Of a DNA stretch of 32,232 nucleotides, positions 8,336 through 17,723 are shown one piece after another. Position 1 is the first letter of the stretch; every line of letters begins with the position of its first letter. The stretch comes from Bacteroides sp. (GTDB lineage Bacteria > Bacteroidota > Bacteroidia > Bacteroidales > Muribaculaceae): assembly GCA_014802015.1 (NCBI GenBank), contig JAAVDB010000010.1:85160-117391 (forward strand), read 5' to 3'. The notes under the pieces were generated by a model that saw nothing but the letters and a program-made list of their open reading frames with translations, did no database searches and had not been told where the DNA came from. Both the position numbers and the translations under genes were made by a program.

Positions 8336-9997
8336 TTATTTGTAAAGATAGCGTTTGATGGAACGTTTGGGGGTCTTCTCGAACTCCTCTTCCTGTATGC
8401 GGAATGATTGTATCTGCGAATAGGATGGGAGGCCGGTATTGAGTGTCGATATATTCTCATCCATAATACGCTCGATATCGGCGTGAGAATAACCCTGCAA
8501 CTGACAGCTCTCAAGGTCAGGAACGATAAGAGCCACGAGTCGTCCGGCTCCTGAGTCAATAATGAGTGACTCGGATACGTAGGGCATATTGTTGAGCTTG
8601 TCCTCAATCTCTTCGGGATATATATTCTGTCCTGAGGGGCCGAGAATCATGTTCTTGTCGCGACCACGTATGTAGAGGAATCCGTCTTCATCAAGATTAC
8701 AGATGTCACCTGTCGACATCCAGCCGTCCTCGTCAACAGCACTTGCCGTAGCCTCGGGATTCTTGTAATATCCGAGCATGCAGTTGTCACCCTTGACATA
8801 AAGTATGCCGGGGACGGATGCGGGATTGGGTGACGCGATTTTGGCCTGCACACGGTCGACGATGCGTCCGCATGAAGCCATACGGTTCTCTTTAGCCGAG
8901 GCGTACGAGATAAGGGGACCGCATTCGGTCATACCGTAGCCTACGGTGTAGGGAAATCCGCAACGGCGCAGGAATCGCTCGACATCCTTATTGAGTGCGG
9001 CACCTCCGATAATGATTTCTTCAAGATTTCCACCGAATGTCTCCTTGAGTCGGTCAAGGATACGTGACAGCAGACGATCATCGACGAAAGGCACCATCAG
9101 CATGAGTTTCATAAGGGGTTTTTCGAGCATAGGGAATACTCGCGTACGTATGATCTTTTCAAGAATCAGCGGCACAGCCACAATGTAGCGCGGACGTACC
9201 TGTGCGAACGCATCCATCAGGATGCGTGGTGACGGAGTACGCGTGAGAATATTGATGTGATTGCCCGAGATAAAGGGGCGGAGCATGTCGATGGTGAGTC
9301 CGTACATGTGAGCAAGCGGTAGCATACACACAACTCCATCACCGGGCTGAGCCGGAATATTTTTGAGGCAGTATGCCACATTTGACCACAGTGAGCGATA
9401 GGGTAGCATTACGCCTTTGGAGAATCCGGTGGAGCCTGATGTATAGGATATGAGGCAGAGTTCATCTCGATCCTCTTTATAATATTCCACATCCTCCGGA
9501 GTGAAACGGTCGGGATACTGGTGTCCGAACAGCTCGTTGAGATGGGCGCGTGTATGAGTCAGTTTTTCATCATTCGAGTGCAATAATGAAAAGTCACGTG
9601 TTGACAGAGCTCCGGCTATGGCTGTCATGCCATCGGGGTTCAGAGCCTCCCATACGGCATCGTCGACAATTGCGAGCCGAGCATCAGAATGGTTGATGAG
9701 ATGCTGGATATTATCAGGCTTAAAGTCTGCCAGAATGGGAACGATAACGGCACCATAGGTCAGTGTGGCAATGAATGCTACACACCACTGCGAAGAGTTT
9801 TTACCGCATAGAGCTATCTTGTCGCCTGGCTTGAGACCGATTTCACGATACAGGATGTGTAGTTTTGCTATCTTGCGGGCCACATCTTTGTAAGACATGG
9901 TGGTTGATCCAAGGTCGGTGAGTGCGGGATGTTCCCAATATGAGCGGATAGCGTCACGAAAATATTCGTTGAGGCTTTCACAATCTTGCATACTCAT
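8336..9997 (-). CDS. fadD: Long-chain fatty acid-CoA ligase (AMP-binding)
   Basis: An acyl-adenylate-forming enzyme of 553 residues that probably activates fatty acids with ATP and CoA. The core motifs are all present: YTSGSTGFSKGVML (P-loop, A3), YGMTECGPL (A5), STGDI (A7), GRDKNMI (A8 hinge), and the C-terminal catalytic lysine in FEKTPKRSIKR. The frame can be extended to a GTG at 10033, but that codon overlaps the TAATTTTG promoter box, so translation must start at the ATG at 9997 or the one at 9991. In Bacteroidales such ligases often serve recycling or activation of exogenous fatty acids; the exact chain length preferred cannot be read from sequence. It is alone in its transcript, ending at the shared bidirectional terminator. 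The symbol fadD is by family, not by demonstrated orthology. Confidence 0.88.
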   Translation of the reverse strand: MSMQDCESLNEYFRDAIRSYWEHPALTDLGSTTMSYKDVARKIAKLHILYREIGLKPGDKIALCGKNSSQWCVAFIATLTYGAVIVPILADFKPDNIQHLINHSDARLAIVDDAVWEALNPDGMTAIAGALSTRDFSLLHSNDEKLTHTRAHLNELFGHQYPDRFTPEDVEYYKEDRDELCLISYTSGSTGFSKGVMLPYRSLWSNVAYCLKNIPAQPGDGVVCMLPLAHMYGLTIDMLRPFISGNHINILTRTPSPRILMDAFAQVRPRYIVAVPLILEKIIRTRVFPMLEKPLMKLMLMVPFVDDRLLSRILDRLKETFGGNLEEIIIGGAALNKDVERFLRRCGFPYTVGYGMTECGPLISYASAKENRMASCGRIVDRVQAKIASPNPASVPGILYVKGDNCMLGYYKNPEATASAVDEDGWMSTGDICNLDEDGFLYIRGRDKNMILGPSGQNIYPEEIEDKLNNMPYVSESLIIDSGAGRLVALIVPDLESCQLQGYSHADIERIMDENISTLNTGLPSYSQIQSFRIQEEEFEKTPKRSIKRYLYK

Positions 9998-10032
9998 AGA
10001 TAGATAGTTGTCTTTTTTTGATGAATAGTTCA

Positions 10033-10040
10033 CAAAATTA
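10033..10040 (-). promoter_or_regulatory. -7 box of the acyl-CoA ligase gene
   Basis: TAATTTTG on the minus strand matches TAnnTTTG. It overlaps the GTG at 10033 and so decides against that start codon; the leader to the ATG at 9997 would be about 33 bases. I see no good -33 element. Confidence 0.5.
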
Positions 10041-10166
10041 GTGATTTTTGTCGAAATATTGTCGTTGTTGTCTCCTGTTTTTTGCGCACATTAGTCGAGA
10101 ATGTGAATTTTTTCCTCTTTTTTATCTCTTTGATTGATGGATAGTGCGTTTCTCACTTTTTTTTCT

Positions 10167-10174
10167 TAAATTTG
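10167..10174 (+). promoter_or_regulatory. -7 box of rnz
   Basis: TAAATTTG ends 5 bases before the ATG at 10180. The -33 region is T-rich with no clear TTTG at the expected distance. If used, the transcript would have a leader of only two or three bases. Confidence 0.45.
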
Positions 10175-10179
10175 TAATC

Positions 10180-11100
10180 ATGGCAAAATTTCAGGTCAAC
10201 ATACTGGGTTGCGGGTCGGCTACACCATCGGCACGACACCAGCCGTCATGTCAGGTGATAGATTTCCGTGACAAACTTTTCATGATAGATTGCGGTGAAG
10301 GAGCACAGTCGGCATTCAGGCGGATGGGGCTCAAATTCTCGCGTCTCGGTCATATATTTATCTCTCATCTTCACGGCGATCATGTGTTCGGGCTGCCGGG
10401 GTTGCTGTCGACGATGTCGCTACACGGCGTGCAGGGGACTGTGACCATACATTTGTTCAGTGACGGTGCACGTCTTCTGAAGTCATGGATGGACTATTTT
10501 AATCGTCAGAGTACATTTGAGATAGTCTATGACATCATCGAGCCGGGTGAGCGCCGCGTGATATATGAGGATGCCGGACTGACGGTCGAGACATTCCCTC
10601 TGTATCACCGCATACCGTGCACGGGATTCATATTTCGTGAAAAACCCAAGTTGCGACATCTGCGCGGTGATATGATAAAGTTTTACAACATCCCCGTGTC
10701 AGCGCTTAAAGCCGTTAAGGAGGGAGCCGATTATATCACACCTGAAGGAGCGGTCATAGCCAATGATCGTCTCACAACACCTCCTGATCCATCGGTCAGT
10801 TATGCTTATTGCAGTGACACGATGTATGATCCGCGTGTAGTGCGCGATATAACCGGTGTCGATACCGTATACCATGAGGCCACATATCATTCCTCGCTGT
10901 TGTCAACGGCTGTGGAGCGTGGTCATTCCACTTCGCTTCAGGCCGCGACCGTGGCCCGTGATGCCGGTGCGTCACGTCTGATAATAGGGCATTTTTCCAA
11001 ACGGTATCTTCAGGGCGAGCAACCTCTGCTTGATGAGGCTGTTGAGGTATTTCCATCCACTATTCTTGCCAATGAGGGGTTGAGAATCGATCTTGAATAG
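10180..11100 (+). CDS. rnz: Ribonuclease Z
   Basis: This endonuclease trims the 3' end of tRNA precursors. The 306-residue protein is a metallo-beta-lactamase with the zinc motif SHLHGDH (His63, His65, Asp67, His68), an N-terminal ILGCGSATPSARHQPS that is characteristic of RNase Z, DCGEGAQSAFRRMG, YCSDTMYD, and the later HEATYHSS and GHFSKRY histidines that complete the two-zinc site. The start MAKFQVNILG aligns with the usual beginning of the family, so the upstream in-frame codon at 10144 is not used. The PorE-like lipoprotein gene follows after 73 bases with no terminator or promoter that I can see, so the two may be co-transcribed. Confidence 0.95.
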   Translation: MAKFQVNILGCGSATPSARHQPSCQVIDFRDKLFMIDCGEGAQSAFRRMGLKFSRLGHIFISHLHGDHVFGLPGLLSTMSLHGVQGTVTIHLFSDGARLLKSWMDYFNRQSTFEIVYDIIEPGERRVIYEDAGLTVETFPLYHRIPCTGFIFREKPKLRHLRGDMIKFYNIPVSALKAVKEGADYITPEGAVIANDRLTTPPDPSVSYAYCSDTMYDPRVVRDITGVDTVYHEATYHSSLLSTAVERGHSTSLQAATVARDAGASRLIIGHFSKRYLQGEQPLLDEAVEVFPSTILANEGLRIDLE

Positions 11101-11173
11101 GTTTTTCGGACAAGTCTGACAATTTATGCGTTGCGGGTGCGTTAATCATGTATTACAGAACAATTACGAACGG

Positions 11174-13138
11174 ATGAGAAAACTGTCCTATATAATATAT
11201 GTGGTGACCCTCTGTCTGATCACAGGGGCATGCTCCGGAGCCAAGATGAGTGTGGCGGACGAACAGCTGGCACGTGGCGAGTATTTCGAGGCTGCCAAAA
11301 CATACCGTAAGATCTACAATAAACTCAAGCCGCGCGAGCAGCGTTCGCAGCGGGCTGAGGTCGCTTATAAAATGGCTGAATGCCATCGTCTGTTAGGTCA
11401 GGATGCACGTGCGGCCGCAGCATATCAGAATGCTTTGCGTTACGGCTATCCTGACAGTGCCATCGTGCTGCGTCTGGCTCAGGCACAACATGGCCAGGGG
11501 GCATATCCTCAGGCTATAAAGTCGTACGAAGAATATCTGCGGCTATTCCCGACAGATGATAACGCCGCACGCCAGCTGGCTGGTGCGCGCAAGGCCGCGG
11601 AGCTGAAAAGCAATAAGACCCGTTACGTAGTGCGTAACGCTACGCTCTTCAACTCCCGCCGTTCGGATTTCGCTCCTATGTTTAACGGAGATGTACTGTA
11701 TTTCACTACAACGAATGAAAAGGTAAAAGGTACATCACGCAGTGAGATCACGGGCATGAAACGCGGTGACATCTGGATGGCTAAGAAGAACGAACTCGGT
11801 GTGTGGCAACGCCCCGAGGAAGTTGAGGGTGAGCTAAATTCGGAATGGGACGAGGGTATATGCTCTTTCTCGCCTGACGGCTCGACAATGTATCTGACCC
11901 GCGCGATCCGCAAACCGGATGCCAACACAGGTACCGATATTTACACATCCAGACGTTCGGATGCCCAATGGAGCGCTCCTGTCAAATTTGAGATTACAGC
12001 CGATACCATATCATCATACGGACATCCTGCGGTTTCGCCTTCGGGTGATTGGCTTTATTTTACGTCCGATATGCCCGGACATGGCGGAAAGGACCTGTGG
12101 CGCATCAATCTGCGTGAGCGGGCCGGCAGCCTTGAGAATCTCGGTGATGCCATTAATACACCGGGAGATGAGGTCTTTCCGTACATGCTGACAGACTCCG
12201 TACTTATATTCTCATCCGACGGTCATCCGGGACTTGGAGGCCTTGACCTGTTTCGCGCCACATTGACCCCTTCCGGAGGCTGGCTTGTCGAGAACATGGG
12301 GGCGCCGCTCAATTCCGAGGGAGATGATTTCGGCATCACATACGCAACTCCCGGTCGCGAAGCCGGATATTTCAGCTCCAACCGTGGTGACGGCCGAGGC
12401 TATGACCATCTTTATTCATTCGAACTCCCTGACCTCAACGTGCGTATTTCCGGATGGGTTCTCGACAAGGATGAGGAGCCGGTGCCTAATGCGATCATAC
12501 GTATTGTCGGTGATGACGGCTCCAATCAGAAAGCATTCGCAAAACCTGACGGATCATTCTCGTTCCCTCTCGAACGGGGTGTCAGCTATGTGATGCTTGC
12601 AGGAGCCAAAGGATACCTGAATGCAAAGCAGCAGTTCACTTCCGACACAGCTGAAGAGGATGCCGAGTATGGCATAGATTTTATACTTGCATCAATATCC
12701 AAGCCGAATATTCTTGAGAATATATTTTATGATTTTGATAAGGCAACCCTTCGTCCCGAGTCGCGTACGGCTCTTGACGAACTTGTGGGGATGCTCCGTG
12801 ACAATCCCAATATTACCATCGAGATGGCCTCGCATACAGACCGCTGGGGATCTGATGAATATAATGTATCACTCTCGCAACGAAGGGCCCGAAGTGTGGT
12901 CGATTATCTGATAGAATCGGGGATTTCGGCTGATCGTCTGCAGGCGCAGGGATATGGTGAGTCACGCCCAAAGACCGTGACCAAGCGTATAGCGCGGGAA
13001 TATCCGCAGTTTCAGGAGGGGCAGGTGCTCGATGAGGAATATATACAGTCGCTGCCGGAAGCCGATCAGGAGATTGCCGACCAGATTAACCGCCGTACGG
13101 AGTTTCAGGTGCTGACTATTGACTATCAGATGTATTGA
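11174..13138 (+). CDS. OmpA-family lipoprotein with TPR, beta-propeller and CRD domains (PorE-like)
   Basis: This 654-residue protein has a lipoprotein signal (MRKLSYIIYVVTLCLITGAC, lipobox ITGAC). The domains in order are: TPR-like helices (about 20-140, with ARGEYFEAAKTYRKIY and YPQAIKSYEEYLRLFP); a PD40/WD40-like beta-propeller (about 150-420, with repeated blades such as FSPDGSTMYLTR, VSPSGDWLYFTSD and LIFSSDGHPGLGGLDLF); a carboxypeptidase-regulatory-like domain (ISGWVLDKDEEPVPNAIIRI); and a C-terminal OmpA peptidoglycan-binding domain (NIFYDFDKATLRPES, ASHTDRWGSDEYN, LSQRRARSVVDYL). This four-domain order is that of PorE of the type IX secretion system in Porphyromonas gingivalis, which binds peptidoglycan. 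Other Bacteroidota OmpA-propeller proteins share parts of this layout, so the PorE role is inferred. The start at 11174 was chosen to give the lipoprotein signal. Confidence 0.82.
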   Translation: MRKLSYIIYVVTLCLITGACSGAKMSVADEQLARGEYFEAAKTYRKIYNKLKPREQRSQRAEVAYKMAECHRLLGQDARAAAAYQNALRYGYPDSAIVLRLAQAQHGQGAYPQAIKSYEEYLRLFPTDDNAARQLAGARKAAELKSNKTRYVVRNATLFNSRRSDFAPMFNGDVLYFTTTNEKVKGTSRSEITGMKRGDIWMAKKNELGVWQRPEEVEGELNSEWDEGICSFSPDGSTMYLTRAIRKPDANTGTDIYTSRRSDAQWSAPVKFEITADTISSYGHPAVSPSGDWLYFTSDMPGHGGKDLWRINLRERAGSLENLGDAINTPGDEVFPYMLTDSVLIFSSDGHPGLGGLDLFRATLTPSGGWLVENMGAPLNSEGDDFGITYATPGREAGYFSSNRGDGRGYDHLYSFELPDLNVRISGWVLDKDEEPVPNAIIRIVGDDGSNQKAFAKPDGSFSFPLERGVSYVMLAGAKGYLNAKQQFTSDTAEEDAEYGIDFILASISKPNILENIFYDFDKATLRPESRTALDELVGMLRDNPNITIEMASHTDRWGSDEYNVSLSQRRARSVVDYLIESGISADRLQAQGYGESRPKTVTKRIAREYPQFQEGQVLDEEYIQSLPEADQEIADQINRRTEFQVLTIDYQMY

Positions 13139-13216
13139 TGGTCAGTTTTATAAAATATAACGTTTGCAACTATGTAGAATCATTCTTCACATTTATAATT
13201 CATATTTTAAAGTTTA

Positions 13217-15793
13217 ATGAACCGAATTACAAATCTTTGTATCGGCTGTCTGATGGGGATGACGCCGTTTTTAGCTTATTCAGAGTCTCAGGCTCAGTCG
13301 GCATTGTATCTTGACGAGTCCGCACCCATTGAGGCACGAGTAAATGATCTGTTAAACCGGCTTACAGTCGAGGAAAAGATTTCACTCCTCCGTGCCACAT
13401 CGCCCGGTATTCCCCGACTGGGCATTCCGAAATATTATCATGGCAATGAGGCCCTTCATGGAGTCGTGCGTCCCGGACGTTTCACAGTATTTCCTCAGGC
13501 CATAAGCCTTGCGTCGACATGGAATCCTGAACTGCTCCAACAGATCTCGACAGTTATTTCCGATGAGGCCCGTGCGCGATGGAATGAACTGGATCAGGGT
13601 GCTCGCCAGCTTGATCAGTTCAGCGACGTGCTTACATTCTGGTCTCCGACAGTCAACATGGCACGCGATCCGCGCTGGGGACGTACACCTGAGACTTATG
13701 GCGAAGATCCTTACCTGTCAGGAGTAATGGGCACAGCTTTTGTGAAAGGCCTCCAGGGTGATGATCCCCGCTATATCAAAGTCGTATCTACGCCCAAGCA
13801 TTTTGCGGCTAACAATGAGGAGCACAACCGTTTCGTGTGTAATCCGCAGATTTCCGAGAAACAGTTGCGCGAATATTATCTGCCGGCATTCGAGGCCTGT
13901 GTCAAAAAAGGTAAGGCTCAGTCGATAATGTCGGCCTACAATGCCATCAACGATGTGCCCTGTACATGTAATCCGTGGTTGCTGAAACATGTCCTGCGTG
14001 ATGATTGGGGTTTTAACGGATATGTAGTGTCCGATTGCGGTGGTCCGTCATTGCTGGTAAGCGCTCATAAATATGTCAAAACCAAGGAGGCGTCCGCGAC
14101 CCTCTCGATTAAATCGGGCCTTGACCTGGAGTGTGGTGACGATGTATATGATCAGCCGCTCCTCAATGCTTATCGTCAGTATATGGTGAGCGACGCTGAC
14201 ATTGATTCAGCGGCATTTCGTGTGCTGAGAGCACGTATGCGTCTCGGCCTTTTTGATAAAGACGGTGGTAAGGATAATCCCTATACACGTATTCCTGTGA
14301 GTGTTATCGGCTCACAGAAGCATCAGGATGTGGCTCTGCAAGCTGCCCGCGAAGGTATCATTCTGCTCAAGAACTCTAAGAATACTCTGCCTCTCAACAC
14401 AAAGAAGATTAAGAAACTTGCTGTGGTCGGCATCAATGCCGCATCATGCGAGTTTGGCGATTACAGCGGTTCGCCCGTCTCAGAGCCTGTTTCAATACTT
14501 CAGGGAATCCGTAATAGGGTAGGTGATGAGGTCGAGGTGATATATGCACCATGGCGGTCAGCAGCTGACGGCATGGAACTCATTGAGGGCAAGAACTTCC
14601 CCGAGGGGCTGAAAGCAGAATATTTCAGCGGGACCGCACTTGAGGGAGACCCAAAAGTGCGTACAGAGCAGTGGGTCAATTTTGAACCTGTCAATCAGGC
14701 TCCCGATCCGTTCCTGCCTCAGTCTCCGCTGTCTATCCGTTGGACCGGCAAGCTTCGTCCCGATGTATCGGGCGAGTATGTGTTCAATTTCGCTAACGAT
14801 GATGGTGCACGACTCTATCTTGACGGCAAGATGTTGATAGACTCATGGCAGGGACATCCGGTGCGTACTGACTCGGCCACGGTATATCTTGAGGCCGGCC
14901 GTGATTATGATTTCAAGGCCGAATACTATGACAATCGCGACTATGCTCTTGCCCGACTCAAATGGCGTGTGCCTCAGGTTGAGAAGGCTACGCGCCTCGA
15001 TCTGTACGGTGAGGCCGGTAATGCCGTGCGTCAGAGCGATATAGTGGTTGCCGTAATGGGTATCAACAAGACTATCGAGCGTGAAGGTCAGGATCGTTAT
15101 GACATTCAGCTTCCCGCTGATCAGCGCGAGTTCCTTCAGGAGATTTATAAAGTCAATCCTAATATAGTGCTTGTGCTTGTGGCAGGTAGCTCGCTCGCAG
15201 TCAACTGGGAGGATGAGCACCTTCCCGCAATCGTGAATGCATGGTATCCCGGCGAAAAGGGTGGTACGGCTGTCGCTGAGGTTCTGTTCGGAGACTATAA
15301 TCCTGCCGGTCGCACTCCGCTTACGTATTACCGCAGTCTCGAAGATCTGCCTCCGTTTGATGATTATGATATTATCAAGGGGCGTACTTACAGGTATTAT
15401 GAAGGTGATGTCCTGTATCCGTTCGGATATGGCCTCAGCTATACGACTTTCAAGTATAGCAATATGGAGGTTAAGGATGCCGGCGACCATCTGGATGTGA
15501 CATTCACGCTCAAGAACAGCGGTAAGCGTGCAGGCGATGAGGTGGCACAGGTATATGTACAGCTCCCCGAATATGAGGGCGTGGCTCCGGCCTGCGAGCT
15601 TAAAGGATTCAGCCGCGTAAATCTCAAGGCCGGCGAGTCGAAAAAAGTGACCGTGCCTGTCGATAAAGAGCTGCTACGCTATTGGAGTGACAAGGAGGGT
15701 AAATTCGTACATCCTTCGGGTGATTACGTATTTATGGTTGGAGCGAATGTCAAGGATATACGTGCTCACAAGGTGGCGAATATCAATCTGTAG
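13217..15793 (+). CDS. Secreted glycoside hydrolase family 3 with inserted PA14 domain
   Basis: This 858-residue enzyme has an N-terminal signal peptide (MNRITNLCIGCLMGMTPFLA and on) and should act in the periplasm or at the surface. The GH3 TIM-barrel contains NEALHGV, DPRWGRTPETYGEDP, the KHFAANN loop and the nucleophile in VVSDCGG (Asp273). The second domain has a GREG-like stretch EREGQDRYDIQLP that carries the candidate acid/base glutamate. A PA14 domain interrupts it at about 464-585 (LKAEYFSG, FANDDGARLYLDG), and a fibronectin III-like domain closes the protein. The combination resembles beta-xylosidases and beta-glucosidases of plant-glycan degraders; substrate cannot be decided from sequence. 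There are no SusC/SusD genes next to it. A weak TAACGTTTG lies at about 13158-13166, with one base more than the usual promoter spacing. A bidirectional terminator follows. Confidence 0.92.
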   Translation: MNRITNLCIGCLMGMTPFLAYSESQAQSALYLDESAPIEARVNDLLNRLTVEEKISLLRATSPGIPRLGIPKYYHGNEALHGVVRPGRFTVFPQAISLASTWNPELLQQISTVISDEARARWNELDQGARQLDQFSDVLTFWSPTVNMARDPRWGRTPETYGEDPYLSGVMGTAFVKGLQGDDPRYIKVVSTPKHFAANNEEHNRFVCNPQISEKQLREYYLPAFEACVKKGKAQSIMSAYNAINDVPCTCNPWLLKHVLRDDWGFNGYVVSDCGGPSLLVSAHKYVKTKEASATLSIKSGLDLECGDDVYDQPLLNAYRQYMVSDADIDSAAFRVLRARMRLGLFDKDGGKDNPYTRIPVSVIGSQKHQDVALQAAREGIILLKNSKNTLPLNTKKIKKLAVVGINAASCEFGDYSGSPVSEPVSILQGIRNRVGDEVEVIYAPWRSAADGMELIEGKNFPEGLKAEYFSGTALEGDPKVRTEQWVNFEPVNQAPDPFLPQSPLSIRWTGKLRPDVSGEYVFNFANDDGARLYLDGKMLIDSWQGHPVRTDSATVYLEAGRDYDFKAEYYDNRDYALARLKWRVPQVEKATRLDLYGEAGNAVRQSDIVVAVMGINKTIEREGQDRYDIQLPADQREFLQEIYKVNPNIVLVLVAGSSLAVNWEDEHLPAIVNAWYPGEKGGTAVAEVLFGDYNPAGRTPLTYYRSLEDLPPFDDYDIIKGRTYRYYEGDVLYPFGYGLSYTTFKYSNMEVKDAGDHLDVTFTLKNSGKRAGDEVAQVYVQLPEYEGVAPACELKGFSRVNLKAGESKKVTVPVDKELLRYWSDKEGKFVHPSGDYVFMVGANVKDIRAHKVANINL

Positions 15794-15817
15794 AAAGACA
15801 TAGATATTTTCTGAACG

Positions 15818-15866
15818 AAAACAGGCGACAGTGTCCGTTGTGATGTATGACACTGTCGCCTGTTTT
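15818..15866. terminator. Bidirectional terminator, GH3 / transporter
   Basis: A perfect 18-bp stem (15818-15835 with 15849-15866, core ACAGGCGACAGTGTC) with a 13-base loop is flanked by AAAA and TTTTT, so it works in both directions. It separates the convergent GH3 and AspT-like genes. Confidence 0.93.
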
Positions 15867-15885
15867 TATTTTAAAGTCAGATGGT

Positions 15886-17589
15886 TCAGATACTTGTCAG
15901 CAAGACGAGAGCGATGCCGAGTATTATAAGCAGAGTGTTTGACACTGCGTATGTTATTGTATATCCCAACGCAGGTACTGAACTGCCGAGACGCTCCTGT
16001 ACGGCACCGAGTCCGGCCGTTGTCTTGCGTGCTCCGGCGCAACATCCGAGTGTGACTGCGGGGTGGAATTTGAATATCTTATGCCCGATCAGTATTGCGA
16101 GAAATAGGGGTACGAGTGTCACGATAAGTCCCGCGATAAAGATCTTAGGTCCTACTTCGTTGAAAGAACTGATGAACGATGGCCCGGATGCGATGCCGAT
16201 TACGGCGATATACATGTTTAGTCCGAGATTGTTGAATACCCATAGTGATGCTTTGGGAATGGAGCCGAATACAGGCCTTTTTGATCGGAGCCATCCGAGT
16301 ATGAGGCCAGAGACGAGTGCGCCACCACTTGAACCGAGACTTACCGATACGGCTCCTATTTTTACAGCTATGGCACCTAACAGGCCTCCGAGGAGTATTC
16401 CTATGCCGATGAAGACAAAGTCGGTGGTCAGAGTGCGCGGATCGGCATATCCGATATTGGCAGCCGCGCGGTCAAGGCATTTTTTCATGCCTACCAGCTC
16501 AAGTATGTCTCCCGGCATAACGGTGGTACCAAGCGGGTTTATCGGAGTGTCATTACGGACGATTCTCTTGATGTCTACTCCTGTCATCCAGCCCTGATTC
16601 ATCAATTCATGGACTGAAATCTCCTTGAAATTCTTGGCGACAGTCACGTCGACATCCTCAACTTGAAAATTGAGTATATCCACACCTGCCACCTCATGCC
16701 CGAGCCATTCGTAGCCGTTTACCATCATCTCACGACGGCCGGCCAGTGCTATAATATCACCGTTATAGACCATGGTCTCAGGTGTGACTGTGTAGATTGT
16801 GTCGCCGTTATCCGCGCGTTTTATGCGTTCTACCGTGATTCTGTGTCCTGAGGAGGCAAATTTTTCTTCAATTGCAGCGACTGACCGGGCTTCTGACATC
16901 CATTCGCCGTCGGCCATATATGCACGGAATGCAACAGGGCGGCATGCAGTGAAACTGGCGGGATCATTATCTGAATTTACGGGACTCAGTGTCTTCTCCA
17001 GCTCACGTGTCATGGCCTTGACCTTATCAATACCACCCATCATCGCCGGACCGACATATCCGAGCAACCATACTGCACCGAGAGTGCCGAATACGTATGT
17101 CATTGCATAACATACCGGGATTGCAGCCGCCATCGCATCGATTACCTCGGGAGTCCCCGACAGGGATCTGACTGTATCCTCCGCAGCTCCGACCACCGGT
17201 GAGGCTGTCGAGGCTCCAGCCATCATACCGGCTGCCTGACCCGGATTCAGTCCTAACCATAGAGATACTCCGAGTGCGGTCGCGAATATCAGGATACATA
17301 CCACCACGGCGAATATCACTTCCTTTAATCCGTCACCACGTAATGATTTGAAGAACTGCGGCCCTACACTGTAACCGATACAGAACAGGAAGAGAAGGAA
17401 CGATACAGTCTTCAACGGGCCTCCGACATTTATGTCGAGCTGCCCTACGATAACACCGACGATCAGTACGGATGTCACCGTGCCGAGGGCAATGCCCTTG
17501 AATTTCAGCTTGCCTAACCAAAATCCAATACCGATTGTGAGAAAGACCGCCAGAGCCGGCGTATGTCTCAATGCTTCAACGAACCACAT
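15886..17589 (-). CDS. AspT/YidE-family transporter with two TrkA-C domains
   Basis: This 567-residue inner membrane protein has two blocks of hydrophobic helices (about residues 1-170 and 365-567) that flank two cytoplasmic RCK/TrkA-C domains (about 200-290 and 290-360, with GDIIALAGRREMM and GDILELVGMKKCL). The membrane halves carry GMMAGASTASPVVGAA and GSSGGALVSGLILGW, repeated glycine-rich signatures of the aspartate-alanine exchanger (AAE) family that includes AspT and YidE/YbjL. Substrate is unknown; the family includes amino acid and dicarboxylate antiporters. The frame runs on to a TTG at 17646, but the ATG at 17589 (MWFVEALRHTPAL) lies below a TATATTTG promoter box and matches the usual family start. 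Confidence 0.87.
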   Translation of the reverse strand: MWFVEALRHTPALAVFLTIGIGFWLGKLKFKGIALGTVTSVLIVGVIVGQLDINVGGPLKTVSFLLFLFCIGYSVGPQFFKSLRGDGLKEVIFAVVVCILIFATALGVSLWLGLNPGQAAGMMAGASTASPVVGAAEDTVRSLSGTPEVIDAMAAAIPVCYAMTYVFGTLGAVWLLGYVGPAMMGGIDKVKAMTRELEKTLSPVNSDNDPASFTACRPVAFRAYMADGEWMSEARSVAAIEEKFASSGHRITVERIKRADNGDTIYTVTPETMVYNGDIIALAGRREMMVNGYEWLGHEVAGVDILNFQVEDVDVTVAKNFKEISVHELMNQGWMTGVDIKRIVRNDTPINPLGTTVMPGDILELVGMKKCLDRAAANIGYADPRTLTTDFVFIGIGILLGGLLGAIAVKIGAVSVSLGSSGGALVSGLILGWLRSKRPVFGSIPKASLWVFNNLGLNMYIAVIGIASGPSFISSFNEVGPKIFIAGLIVTLVPLFLAILIGHKIFKFHPAVTLGCCAGARKTTAGLGAVQERLGSSVPALGYTITYAVSNTLLIILGIALVLLTSI

Positions 17590-17623
17590 AAAAACGTTCT
17601 TAAATTTTGTCAGATTTTTGTCA

Positions 17624-17631
17624 CAAATATA
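17624..17631 (-). promoter_or_regulatory. -7 box of the AspT-like gene
   Basis: TATATTTG on the minus strand matches TAnnTTTG and leaves a leader of about 31 bases to the ATG at 17589. The -33 partner is unclear. It lies back to back with the bipA promoter. Confidence 0.5.
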
Positions 17632-17696
17632 CGACTTTTCAGACAATTCATAACTTAAAGCTGAATTTTTTACTTTCGGATTCGCGAGAAAAATCG

Positions 17697-17704
17697 TATC
17701 TTTG
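17697..17704 (+). promoter_or_regulatory. -7 box of typA/bipA
   Basis: TATCTTTG matches TAnnTTTG, with a TTTC (one base off TTTG) 19 bases upstream. The leader to the ATG at 17724 is about 17-20 bases and is A-rich. Confidence 0.65.
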
Positions 17705-17723
17705 CACCCAAATTTTAGAAAAA

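Noticed and set aside
14843-15490. A 215-codon open frame on the minus strand inside the GH3 gene
   Set aside because: It lies fully inside a well-supported gene, resembles no family, and has no promoter or signal; the open frame is a by-product of codon bias.
17604-17646. TTG start giving 19 more residues to the AspT-like protein
   Set aside because: The codon lies upstream of the TATATTTG box, and the ATG at 17589 begins the first membrane helix as is usual.
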